A stretch of DNA of 7,604 nt, from positions 1-7,604 of the forward strand of contig JABURU010000125.1 in the NCBI GenBank assembly GCA_014762485.1. The letters are read 5' to 3'. Each line of letters opens with the position of its first letter. Within the stretch, counting starts at the first letter, position 1. The position numbers and the translations under genes were made by a program. The stretch is from Gammaproteobacteria bacterium. Lineage in GTDB: Bacteria; Pseudomonadota; Gammaproteobacteria; Thiohalospirales; Thiohalospiraceae. Shown here piece by piece: positions 1 through 5,537 of the stretch. The notes beneath the pieces were generated by a model. It searched no databases. It was not told where the DNA came from and saw nothing but the letters and a program-made list of their open reading frames with translations.

Positions 1-19
1 AGATGAGAATAAGAGACAG
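1..19 (+). other. Residual Tn5 mosaic-end (Nextera-type) adapter at the contig edge
   Basis: The first 19 bases, agatgagaataagagacag, match the 19-bp hyperactive Tn5 mosaic end (agatgtgtataagagacag, quoted from memory) at 17 positions, differing only at bases 6 and 8. The match starts exactly at base 1 and ends exactly where UvrA homology begins (LDEPS from base 20). Read in the uvrA frame these bases give DENKRQ, whereas UvrA proteins have a hydrophobic strand (typically YV or similar) before LDEPS. I infer untrimmed library adapter, not genome sequence. Confidence 0.85.
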
Positions 20-1312
20 CTCGATGAACCTTCCATAGGGCTGCATCAACGCGATAATACCCGCCTGCTTAACACCCTGATCCATTTGCGTGATTTAGGT
101 AATACCGTGATCGTGGTAGAGCATGATGAAGAAGCGATCATGGAAGCGGATTATGTAGTTGATATCGGCCCCGGTGCCGGCGTGCATGGCGGTGAAGTCG
201 TCGCCTACGGAACGCCGGAAGAGGTGCTGGCCAATGAAAACTCCCTTACCGGTCAATACCTGTCGGGTAAGTTATCCATAGAGATCCCACCACAACGCAC
301 CCCCGTGGATCAGAAACGTATGCTGTCTGTACGCGGCGCCAGCGGTAACAACCTAAAAGGGGTTAACGTCGATATCCCCGTAAGCCTGATGACCGTTATC
401 ACCGGCGTCTCCGGCTCGGGTAAATCCACCCTGATTAATGACACCCTGTATCGCCACGCGGCCATAGAATTAAATGGTAGCGGTGAAGATCCCGCTCCCT
501 GCGCGGAAATTATCGGCCTGGATCAGTTTGATAAGGTGGTCGATATTGATCAAAGCCCCATAGGCCGCACCCCTCGCTCTAACCCGGCAACCTATACAGG
601 CCTGTTCACACCGATTCGAGATCTCTTCTCTGCCACTCAGGAGGCACGTGCCCGTGGTTATAAGCCAGGCCGCTTTAGCTTTAACGTAAAGGGTGGGCGT
701 TGTGAAGCTTGTCAGGGTGATGGCCTGATAAAGGTAGAAATGCATTTCCTGCCGGATATTTATGTACCTTGTGATGTCTGTAAAGGCAAGCGATATAACC
801 GCGAAACGCTAGAGATTCAGTACAAAGGCAAAAGCATACATCAAGTGCTGGAGATGACCGTAGAAGATGCTCGCCCGTTCTTCGATGCGGTACCGGCGAT
901 TGCCCGTAAACTGCAAACATTGATAGATGTAGGCCTTTCCTATATTACATTAGGACAAAGCGCGACCACCTTATCCGGTGGTGAAGCACAGCGCGTTAAG
1001 CTGGCCAAAGAGTTATCCAAACGAGACACCGGCAATACATTATATATTCTTGATGAACCCACCACGGGTTTGCACTTTCATGATATCAAGCAACTATTAA
1101 AAGTACTGCATGAGCTGCGTGATCGAGGCAATACCATCGTGGTGATTGAACATAACCTGGATGTGATAAAAACATCGGACTGGATTATTGATATGGGTCC
1201 AGAGGGGGGAGATAAAGGCGGGACCATGGTCGTATCGGGCACACCAGAGCAGGTGGCTGAACATTCCGAGTCACACACCGGTCATTATTTACGCCCGATG
1301 TTGTCTAAATAA
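20..1312 (+). CDS. uvrA: UvrABC excinuclease subunit A, C-terminal 430 residues (5' end missing)
   Basis: UvrA is the damage-recognition ATPase of nucleotide excision repair. It acts as a dimer, loads UvrB onto damaged DNA and carries two ABC-type ATPase modules. The visible part opens in the Walker B/D-loop of the first module (LDEPSIGLHQRDN, from base 20) followed by its switch histidine (VVEHD, near 115-130). The second module is complete: Walker A GVSGSGKS (404-427), zinc finger CEAC...CDVC (about 701-784), ABC signature LSGGE (about 971-985), Walker B LYILDEP (about 1040-1060) and switch region VIEHN. The end (HTGHYLRPML) resembles other UvrA C-termini. E. coli UvrA has 940 residues, so roughly the first 510 are missing because the contig breaks here, not because the gene is broken. 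An in-frame TTG at 86 is not the start, since conserved sequence continues upstream. The stop is TAA at 1310-1312, overlapping the convergent PAS gene by 8 nt. Confidence 0.97.
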   Translation, partial: LDEPSIGLHQRDNTRLLNTLIHLRDLGNTVIVVEHDEEAIMEADYVVDIGPGAGVHGGEVVAYGTPEEVLANENSLTGQYLSGKLSIEIPPQRTPVDQKRMLSVRGASGNNLKGVNVDIPVSLMTVITGVSGSGKSTLINDTLYRHAAIELNGSGEDPAPCAEIIGLDQFDKVVDIDQSPIGRTPRSNPATYTGLFTPIRDLFSATQEARARGYKPGRFSFNVKGGRCEACQGDGLIKVEMHFLPDIYVPCDVCKGKRYNRETLEIQYKGKSIHQVLEMTVEDARPFFDAVPAIARKLQTLIDVGLSYITLGQSATTLSGGEAQRVKLAKELSKRDTGNTLYILDEPTTGLHFHDIKQLLKVLHELRDRGNTIVVIEHNLDVIKTSDWIIDMGPEGGDKGGTMVVSGTPEQVAEHSESHTGHYLRPMLSK

Positions 1313-1742
1313 AACGACTTTTGGAGGCCGGGCTTTGTAGATGCGTATAAAGCCCCTGCGCCATATTGATAGAATGATTGTCCGCTTTTGTTTGCCTGGC
1401 CCTGTAACCTATTACTTCTCCATTTTGATAAATAGGGGTAATAACTTCATCGGCCCAAAAATGATCACCGTTCTTGCAACGGTTCTTTACAATGCCACGC
1501 CAGCTGTATTCATGTTTTAATGTATCCCACAGATCATCAAACATTGCATTGGGCATCTCCGGGTGGCGCAAAAGGTTATGCGTCTGCCCGATTAACTCAT
1601 CACGTTGATAACCGCTAACCATAACAAGTTCATCATTGGCATCAATAATGACGCCATATAGATCTGTAACGGATATCAGCACACTATCGCCAGGAAAAGG
1701 ACGCTCGATATTGGTGATGTGATAGCCTCTATGCATAACCAC
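1305..1742 (-). CDS. Stand-alone PAS protein, Aer-like flavin-sensor domain
   Basis: This 145-residue protein is essentially one PAS domain (about residues 20-120) with no transmembrane, HAMP, kinase, GGDEF or methyl-accepting domain. It aligns closely to the N-terminal PAS of E. coli aerotaxis sensor Aer: the AND loop, SGY..ELIGQ.HN, RHP.MP, F..LW.TLK, WRGIVKNR.KNGD..W, and a GY...RT-like strand. Residues implicated in FAD binding or signalling in Aer have counterparts here: N36, R59, H60, F68, W72, W81, N87 and W96; the Aer aspartate after RHP is glutamate (E62). The likely role is a soluble redox or oxygen sensor passing its signal to a partner; the partner is not visible. It could instead be the remnant of a shortened Aer. 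The start used is GTG at 1742, with a weak GGA 6 nt upstream; ATG at 1736 (143 residues) is the alternative. An FNR-like box lies upstream. Confidence 0.85.
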   Translation of the reverse strand: MVMHRGYHITNIERPFPGDSVLISVTDLYGVIIDANDELVMVSGYQRDELIGQTHNLLRHPEMPNAMFDDLWDTLKHEYSWRGIVKNRCKNGDHFWADEVITPIYQNGEVIGYRARQTKADNHSINMAQGLYTHLQSPASKSRFI

Positions 1743-1772
1743 GCTACATCCATATGCAAACTAAACACGCAT

Positions 1773-1778
1773 AGCCTA
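1773..1778 (-). promoter_or_regulatory. Candidate -10 element of the PAS gene promoter
   Basis: TAGGCT on the - strand keeps the most conserved first, second and last bases of TATAAT but only 3 of 6 overall. It is listed because its distance from the FNR-like box (centre to +1 of 41.5 nt) is what an FNR-activated class II promoter needs; no separate -35 box would be required. It would give a leader of about 24 nt before the GTG at 1742. On its own the hexamer would not be noteworthy. Confidence 0.3.
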
Positions 1779-1800
1779 CCGAAGCCAAATCATTTTTTCC

Positions 1801-1814
1801 TTGAGAAAGATCAA
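1801..1814 (-). promoter_or_regulatory. FNR/Anr-like operator upstream of the PAS gene
   Basis: The 14-mer ttgagaaagatcaa matches the FNR/Anr consensus TTGAT-N4-ATCAA at 9 of 10 defined positions. Its centre (1807.5) lies 41.5 nt upstream of a predicted start site at about 1766. A hexamer with the key TA...T positions (TAGGCT, 1778-1773 on the - strand) sits where the -10 box would then fall, which is the spacing of class II FNR-activated promoters. CRP boxes share part of this core, so CRP is an alternative. The site is also only about 20 nt past the end of the upstream flavoprotein gene. This is prediction from pattern and spacing only. Confidence 0.5.
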
Positions 1815-1832
1815 TCGGAATTCGTATTAGAA

Positions 1833-2966
1833 TTAAGCAATATTATTGATATCGGGTGCCTGCATGGCGGGTTGCTGAGAGTGTAAAAACCAGCGCTCTA
1901 TCACTACATTCCGATTGAACCATCGTTGTCGCATCAACCAGGATGCGATCTTTTGTTTCCAACTTTCTGGTAACCATCCACGAGACTGGTTCATCGGTTT
2001 ACCATAACGCTGATGCAACATAACCTGGTATGGCAATAAATTTTCTTTCGTATATCGACCCTGTGCCTGCATAATTACTGTAGAGGCCATCATCGCTGAC
2101 TCTATCGCAGGGCGGATGCCTTCACCACTTTGAGGGTAAGCCAGACCTACGGCATCACCTATTAATACTATCCCATCACTGACAACGGTTCGTAACGAGT
2201 GCGGCTGCAATATATAGGCATGACCTTTAAAGCGTTCTGGAATATCAAATTCGATTTTGCCTGTCTCTTTCAGGTAATCAACAAAACTACTGACATGTTT
2301 TGATAAACCATTTTTATCTTCTCTACCCAGTCCAATATTAAGGTAATCACCTTTTCTAAAAGCCCAGGCATAGCCTGATAAATCCGGTAAGAAATATAAC
2401 TCTGGTTCGGTGGCATCTATGTGACATAGCGCTTGTTGTTCTTCAGTTAACTTAAACTCTACTTCCTGTGCCGCAACAATATTTTGTTTCTTCCCCCGAG
2501 TCTCCAGCGTTCTCGCCACCGGACAAAAATGGCCTCCAGCACCAATTACCAGACTGGTTCGAATATTATTATTAATAATCCAGTAATCACCTTCCCTTTG
2601 CATCGTGGAAAATGCCGTATTCTGTAATGTCTCTGTACCTGAACGTTGCAGAAGATAGGCATCAAACTCTGTGCGGCGTATGCCATAACTTACTACCTGG
2701 TCATAAGGTGTCTGTATTACATTGTTACCCAAGGTCCCCGTTTTAAATGACTTTATCTCCTGTAGTGTACGGCCATTTTTATAATCGTTAAGGTCAATCT
2801 GTAGTGACTGCATCACAGCAGGTGTTACCCAACCGGCACACACCTTGTCCCGTGGAAATGATTCTTTATCCATAACGAGAACCTTTAATCCGCTGTGCCG
2901 TAGAGACCATGCCAGTGTTGAACCCGATGGCCCACCACCGACAATCAAAACATCACACTCTCGCAT
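1833..2966 (-). CDS. Geranylgeranyl-reductase-family FAD-dependent oxidoreductase
   Basis: This 377-residue flavoprotein belongs to the geranylgeranyl reductase/aromatic-hydroxylase-like fold. It opens with a dinucleotide-binding motif VGGGPSGSTLA (residues 9-19), then the family motif ESFPRDKVCAGW (35-46) around the flavin. A second motif IGAGGHFCPVAR (141-152) corresponds to the usual GADG...R segment. The FAD-ribityl motif is VLIGDAVGLAYPQSGEGI (267-284). There is no signal peptide. Known relatives reduce isoprenoid double bonds of archaeal lipids, chlorophyll side chains or quinones; the substrate here is not known. It lies 14 nt downstream of the cyclopropane synthase gene with a good AAGGA (2978-2974) 7 nt before its ATG, so the two are very likely co-transcribed. 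I infer a reductase acting on lipid or quinone double bonds together with that enzyme. Family call firm, substrate open. Confidence 0.85.
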   Translation of the reverse strand: MRECDVLIVGGGPSGSTLAWSLRHSGLKVLVMDKESFPRDKVCAGWVTPAVMQSLQIDLNDYKNGRTLQEIKSFKTGTLGNNVIQTPYDQVVSYGIRRTEFDAYLLQRSGTETLQNTAFSTMQREGDYWIINNNIRTSLVIGAGGHFCPVARTLETRGKKQNIVAAQEVEFKLTEEQQALCHIDATEPELYFLPDLSGYAWAFRKGDYLNIGLGREDKNGLSKHVSSFVDYLKETGKIEFDIPERFKGHAYILQPHSLRTVVSDGIVLIGDAVGLAYPQSGEGIRPAIESAMMASTVIMQAQGRYTKENLLPYQVMLHQRYGKPMNQSRGWLPESWKQKIASWLMRQRWFNRNVVIERWFLHSQQPAMQAPDINNIA

Positions 2967-2973
2967 AAAGTCA

Positions 2974-2978
2974 TCCTT
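2974..2978 (-). promoter_or_regulatory. Ribosome binding site of the flavoprotein gene
   Basis: AAGGA on the - strand, 7 nt before the ATG at 2966. It lies inside the 14-nt gap after the synthase stop codon. This supports both the chosen start and co-translation of the two genes. Confidence 0.75.
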
Positions 2979-2980
2979 GC

Positions 2981-4234
2981 TTATTGATAGATGTGTTCGC
3001 GTGTCCAGGGAACCTGGTTACTTTCCCTACGATTAAATACGATCTGGAATAGCTGCAGATCTCCGGTAGTAAAAGCGGCTATGGAACCCGCGAGATACAA
3101 ACGCCATGCACGAATAAAATTCTCATCAAACATCTCATTAATTTCCACTTGATGCTGATCGAATCGTTCCAACCAATGCTTTAATGTACGAGCATAATGC
3201 AGGCGGATATTTTCCACATCCAAAACAGAAAAGTCGTATGGCTCAAAAATATTCATCATCTCTTTTAGACTAGGAGGATAGGCTCCTGGAAAGATACGCC
3301 GCTCTATCCAGCCATTCATTAATTTAGGACGGTTCCTGCCTATGCTGTGAATTAGACCGCGGCCGTCTTTTTTTAAACAACGATTCACCACCTCACCTAG
3401 TGGTGCAAAGTTATCGACCCCTACATGCTCTAGCATACCCACAGACACAAAGACGTCGTACTTACCTTTAATATTTCGATAGTCATCTTCGATATAGTCT
3501 ACCTGGGCAGACAAGCCTTGCTGCTTTGCCTTGTCTCTTGCATAAGCGATCTGCTCCCTGGAGATGTTGAATGATGAAACCTGGACGCCATAGTTTTTAG
3601 CCATAAATCGGGCCAGTCCCCCCCATCCACAGCCGGCCTCTACTACCTTATCACCAGGCTTTAGCTGAAGTTTGCGTGCAATATGATGCATCTTCGCCTG
3701 TTGTGCCTCCTCCAGGCTGGCCTCTGCCGAAGGGTAATAGGCGCAGGTATACTGCATCGCTTCTTTATCCAGCCATAGCCGGTAGAAATCATTTCCCAGG
3801 TCGTAGTGGTGATGAATGTTATCCAGAGAGCGACTCATCGAGTTAGGCCGAGGCCGCTGTTGCCAGCTGGCTATCACGCGAGTAAACCAACTATGCTTAC
3901 TTGCTTCATCCAAAGACTTATAGACAACCTCCAGAAATCGTATCAAGTCACCGTCGATGGTCAGGCGACCTGTACTATAGAGGTCACCGGCATTGATATC
4001 TGGGTTGGAGATGATCTTGAACATCGCCGAGCGATCATGAAGTTTCATCGTCGCCACCGAGTTGGGCGACTTATAAATCATCTCATCATTCCATAAGACG
4101 AGATTAATCTGTGGCATGCCGATCACTTGCATCAATTTATTTGCCAGCCAGCGATCAAAGACGGTGACATTTTCACCACCGAGTAGTGGCCGGTTGTCAT
4201 TCTGGTTGATAAGAGGGTTACCGTGAGAGCTCAT
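2981..4234 (-). CDS. cfa: Cyclopropane-fatty-acyl-phospholipid synthase (SAM-dependent)
   Basis: The 417-residue product matches the Cfa/mycolic-acid-cyclopropane-synthase family, which transfers a methylene from S-adenosylmethionine to cis double bonds of membrane phospholipid acyl chains. Visible are the N-terminal lipid-binding-type region (about 20-120), HHHYDLGNDFY (141-151), QYTCAYY (161-167), SAM motif VVEAGCGWGGLA (197-208), GMLEHVG (266-272), LIHSIG (294-299) and YARTL (347-351). The residues forming the bicarbonate-binding active site of E. coli Cfa (C139, E239, H266, I268, Y317) all have counterparts: C164, E269, H296, I298 and Y347, so a working enzyme is expected. It is somewhat longer than E. 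coli Cfa (382 residues). Related methyltransferases in this superfamily make methyl-branched or furan fatty acids, so the exact product is open, especially with a flavoprotein gene next to it. ATG at 4234 follows a strong GGGAGGAA. Confidence 0.94.
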   Translation of the reverse strand: MSSHGNPLINQNDNRPLLGGENVTVFDRWLANKLMQVIGMPQINLVLWNDEMIYKSPNSVATMKLHDRSAMFKIISNPDINAGDLYSTGRLTIDGDLIRFLEVVYKSLDEASKHSWFTRVIASWQQRPRPNSMSRSLDNIHHHYDLGNDFYRLWLDKEAMQYTCAYYPSAEASLEEAQQAKMHHIARKLQLKPGDKVVEAGCGWGGLARFMAKNYGVQVSSFNISREQIAYARDKAKQQGLSAQVDYIEDDYRNIKGKYDVFVSVGMLEHVGVDNFAPLGEVVNRCLKKDGRGLIHSIGRNRPKLMNGWIERRIFPGAYPPSLKEMMNIFEPYDFSVLDVENIRLHYARTLKHWLERFDQHQVEINEMFDENFIRAWRLYLAGSIAAFTTGDLQLFQIVFNRRESNQVPWTREHIYQ

Positions 4235-4237
4235 CCG

Positions 4238-4245
4238 TTCCTCCC
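4238..4245 (-). promoter_or_regulatory. Strong ribosome binding site of cfa
   Basis: GGGAGGAA on the - strand, 3 nt (5 nt from the GGAGG core end) before the ATG at 4234, is close to the full anti-16S complement. It is the strongest such site in the window and fixes the cfa start. It contrasts with the upstream SAM hydrolase gene, which has none. Confidence 0.8.
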
Positions 4246-4293
4246 GAGATATTATTTTCCTTACATAATCCTAGTACCCGGCCCGGTTTAATT

Positions 4294-5028
4294 TCAAGGT
4301 AGTTTTAGCTTAAAAACCCTTTTTCCTACTCCTATATCCAGGTTATGCGCTGCACTACCCTGATTTTGGGCGATCTCTACCATGTTGCTGGAGTTGATAT
4401 ACCAGAATAAGCCTTTTTCCGGGCTAGCCGAGAAGGTCCTTGCATAAGCAATTTGCTTATCTTTGACTTTGACAATATCATCCGTCTGCATCTCATCGGC
4501 ATTCAGGCCGGTAATGCAATTGCCATAATGATCTACATAAATGACTTCGGCCAATGCCCGTGGCTGATTAAAGCCCAGCAATGAACTGCTCGCTATCTTG
4601 TCACCCGGAACCTCATCTCCGCTGGCAATCATCGCCGCCACCGGGGCAAACAGGTCACGACCATGAAAGCTGGTGGACAGGGATTCGGGTTGATAACTCA
4701 CTTCCCACGCCTCTATGTCCTTGCTGTGAAAACGCAGTTGATAGAACAGGCCATTATCCGGCCCAACAAAATATTGTTGATCAGCCCTCACCACTATCGC
4801 TCGCCTGTTGCTCCCCACCCCAGGATCAACGATGGAAAGAAACACCGCGTTGTCAGCAAAGCTGTGCCGATAGGCTGCAAGCAAATGCGCAGAGGCAAAG
4901 GGGTTAAAGACCGGTGCATCATGCATTAAATCGAACACCGGGATCTGTGGGGCGAATTTATGTAAAACGGACTTCATCTGCCCAACGTAGGGGCCACTGA
5001 GACCAAAATCGGTAAAAAGTACGAGCAG
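4294..5028 (-). CDS. SAM hydrolase (SAM hydroxide adenosyltransferase, DUF62 family)
   Basis: This family (DUF62, fluorinase/chlorinase fold) hydrolyses S-adenosylmethionine to adenosine and methionine. Read from CTG at 5028 the product has 244 residues: MLVLFTDFG...GPYVGQMK (1-19, the SAM-binding N-terminal motif), HDAP.FNP (36-43), VDPGVGSNRR (67-76), FVGPDNG (87-93), FHGRDLFAP (121-129), DHYGN (166-170) and the C-terminal INSSNMVEIAQNQGSA (211-226). The water-activating Asp-Arg-His triad is present as D68, R75 and H122; the first two match the archaeal PH0463 numbering as I recall it, which supports the CTG start. I see no fluorinase-type inserted loop, so hydrolase, not halogenase. The first ATG (4977) would remove the TDFG motif and has no ribosome site. 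The CTG start abuts the rplQ terminator and lacks a Shine-Dalgarno sequence. The gap to cfa is 59 nt, so one operon is likely. Confidence 0.9.
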   Translation of the reverse strand: MLVLFTDFGLSGPYVGQMKSVLHKFAPQIPVFDLMHDAPVFNPFASAHLLAAYRHSFADNAVFLSIVDPGVGSNRRAIVVRADQQYFVGPDNGLFYQLRFHSKDIEAWEVSYQPESLSTSFHGRDLFAPVAAMIASGDEVPGDKIASSSLLGFNQPRALAEVIYVDHYGNCITGLNADEMQTDDIVKVKDKQIAYARTFSASPEKGLFWYINSSNMVEIAQNQGSAAHNLDIGVGKRVFKLKLP

Positions 5029-5063
5029 AAAAAAAGCCGAATAGCTAACTATTCGGCTTTTTT
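5029..5063 (-). terminator. Bidirectional intrinsic terminator ending the alpha operon
   Basis: A perfect 10-bp stem (5035-5044 with 5049-5058, arms AGCCGAATAG/CTATTCGGCT) closes a 4-nt loop. It is flanked by an A-run (5029-5035) and a T-run (5058-5063), so RNA from either strand has hairpin plus U-tract. On the - strand it lies 31-65 nt after the rplQ stop and ends with seven U's, a textbook rho-independent terminator for rpsK-rpsD-rpoA-rplQ. The next gene's open frame begins at the base after the U-tract. Confidence 0.93.
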
Positions 5064-5087
5064 AGAACTTACGGATGACACTGTCAA
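5059..5087 (-). promoter_or_regulatory. Candidate sigma-70 promoter for the SAM hydrolase-cfa-flavoprotein operon
   Basis: On the - strand a perfect -35 box TTGACA (5087-5082), a 17-nt spacer and TAAAAA (5064-5059, 4 of 6 against TATAAT) lie between the rplQ stop and the terminator stem. Transcription would start at about 5052, inside the first stem arm. Such an RNA would lack most of that arm, could not form the terminator hairpin, and would have a leader of about 24 nt before the CTG. This would let the operon avoid the terminator it sits behind. The -10 overlaps an A-run, so chance is possible. Confidence 0.5.
5076..5086. repeat. 11-bp palindrome TGACA-C-TGTCA overlapping the -35 box
   Basis: A perfect inverted repeat with one central base covers five of the six bases of the candidate -35 box TTGACA. 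It is a plausible operator for a dimeric repressor. I do not recognise the regulator. A 5+5 palindrome can also occur by chance in any several-kilobase window, so only the position makes it worth listing. Confidence 0.3.
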
Positions 5088-5093
5088 TAGCGA

Positions 5094-5489
5094 TTAAGCT
5101 TCAGCAGTCTCCGCAACCTCTTCTGCTTCTACAGGGCGATCCACCAGCTCTACATAAGCCATGGGGGCCTTATCGCCAGTACGGAAACCGCACTTAAGAA
5201 TACGCAGGTAACCACCAGGACGATTCTCATAACGCTTGCCCAGTTCATTGAACAGCTTGCTGACCATCTCGTCATCACGCAGGCGGGCAAACGCCAGACG
5301 ACGGTTGGCAACAGAATCTTCCTTAGCCAAGGTAATCAGAGGCTCGGCAACACGGCGCAGCTCTTTAGCCTTAGGCAAGGTAGTACGAATCACTTCATGA
5401 CGGAACAGGGAGCTAGCCATGTTTTTAAACATTGCCTTACGGTGGCTGCTGTTTCTATTCAGTTGACGTCCTGACTTACGATGACGCAT
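5094..5489 (-). CDS. rplQ: 50S ribosomal protein L17
   Basis: This 131-residue protein is L17, a large-subunit protein near the peptide exit side. It begins MRHRKSGRQLNRNSSHRKAM and continues with the conserved core EVIRTTLPKAKELRR...EPLITLAK, R.DDEMVSKLF and NRPGGYLRILKCGFRTGDKAPMAYVELVD. E. coli L17 has 127 residues; the extra length is an acidic tail (EAEEVAETAEA). It is the last gene of the alpha operon, 40 nt after rpoA and followed by the terminator. The ribosome site is modest (AAGG about 9 nt before the ATG), so translational coupling to rpoA is possible. Stop is TAA at 5094-5096. Confidence 0.99.
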   Translation of the reverse strand: MRHRKSGRQLNRNSSHRKAMFKNMASSLFRHEVIRTTLPKAKELRRVAEPLITLAKEDSVANRRLAFARLRDDEMVSKLFNELGKRYENRPGGYLRILKCGFRTGDKAPMAYVELVDRPVEAEEVAETAEA

Positions 5490-5521
5490 TGCTCTAAACC
5501 TTAAATCTAATTAAACCGGTA

Positions 5522-5537
5522 CTTCCTTCTCAGGAAG
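5522..5537 (-). repeat. Small GNRA-loop hairpin at the rpoA stop codon
   Basis: On the - strand CTTCCT-GAGA-AGGAAG forms a 6-bp stem with a GAGA (GNRA-type) tetraloop, and the rpoA TGA stop spans the stem-loop junction. No U-tract follows, so it is not a terminator. It could affect rpoA-rplQ mRNA processing or coupling. Short stems like this are common, so function is unproven. Confidence 0.3.

Noticed and set aside
86..1312. TTG at 86 as the start of a 408-residue protein
   Set aside because: Conserved UvrA sequence (Walker B and D-loop of the first ATPase module) continues upstream to base 20, so the gene is cut by the contig end and TTG is an internal leucine.
1330..1355. Inverted repeat GGGCTTT...AAAGCCC as a terminator for uvrA or the PAS gene
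   Set aside because: 7-bp stem with a 12-nt loop and no adjacent T-run on either strand; it lies inside the PAS coding region. It may be a weak structure but does not meet intrinsic-terminator criteria.
3806..4096. Open frame on the + strand inside cfa
   Set aside because: It is antisense to a strongly conserved gene, has no recognisable domain and no ribosome site. The same holds for the other opposite-strand frames inside uvrA, rpoA, rpsD, rpsK and the SAM hydrolase.
4235..4293. Separate promoter or terminator between the SAM hydrolase and cfa
   Set aside because: The 59-nt gap has a CCGGG direct repeat and AT-rich stretches but no convincing -35/-10 pair and no hairpin with a T-run.
4294..4977. 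ATG at 4977 as the start of the SAM hydrolase
   Set aside because: It would delete the conserved TDFG...GPYVG SAM-binding motif encoded just upstream in frame, and it has no ribosome binding site.
4294..5028. SAM-dependent fluorinase or chlorinase
   Set aside because: Same fold family, but the Asp-Arg-His hydrolase triad is present, and I see no fluorinase-type inserted loop in the N-terminal half.
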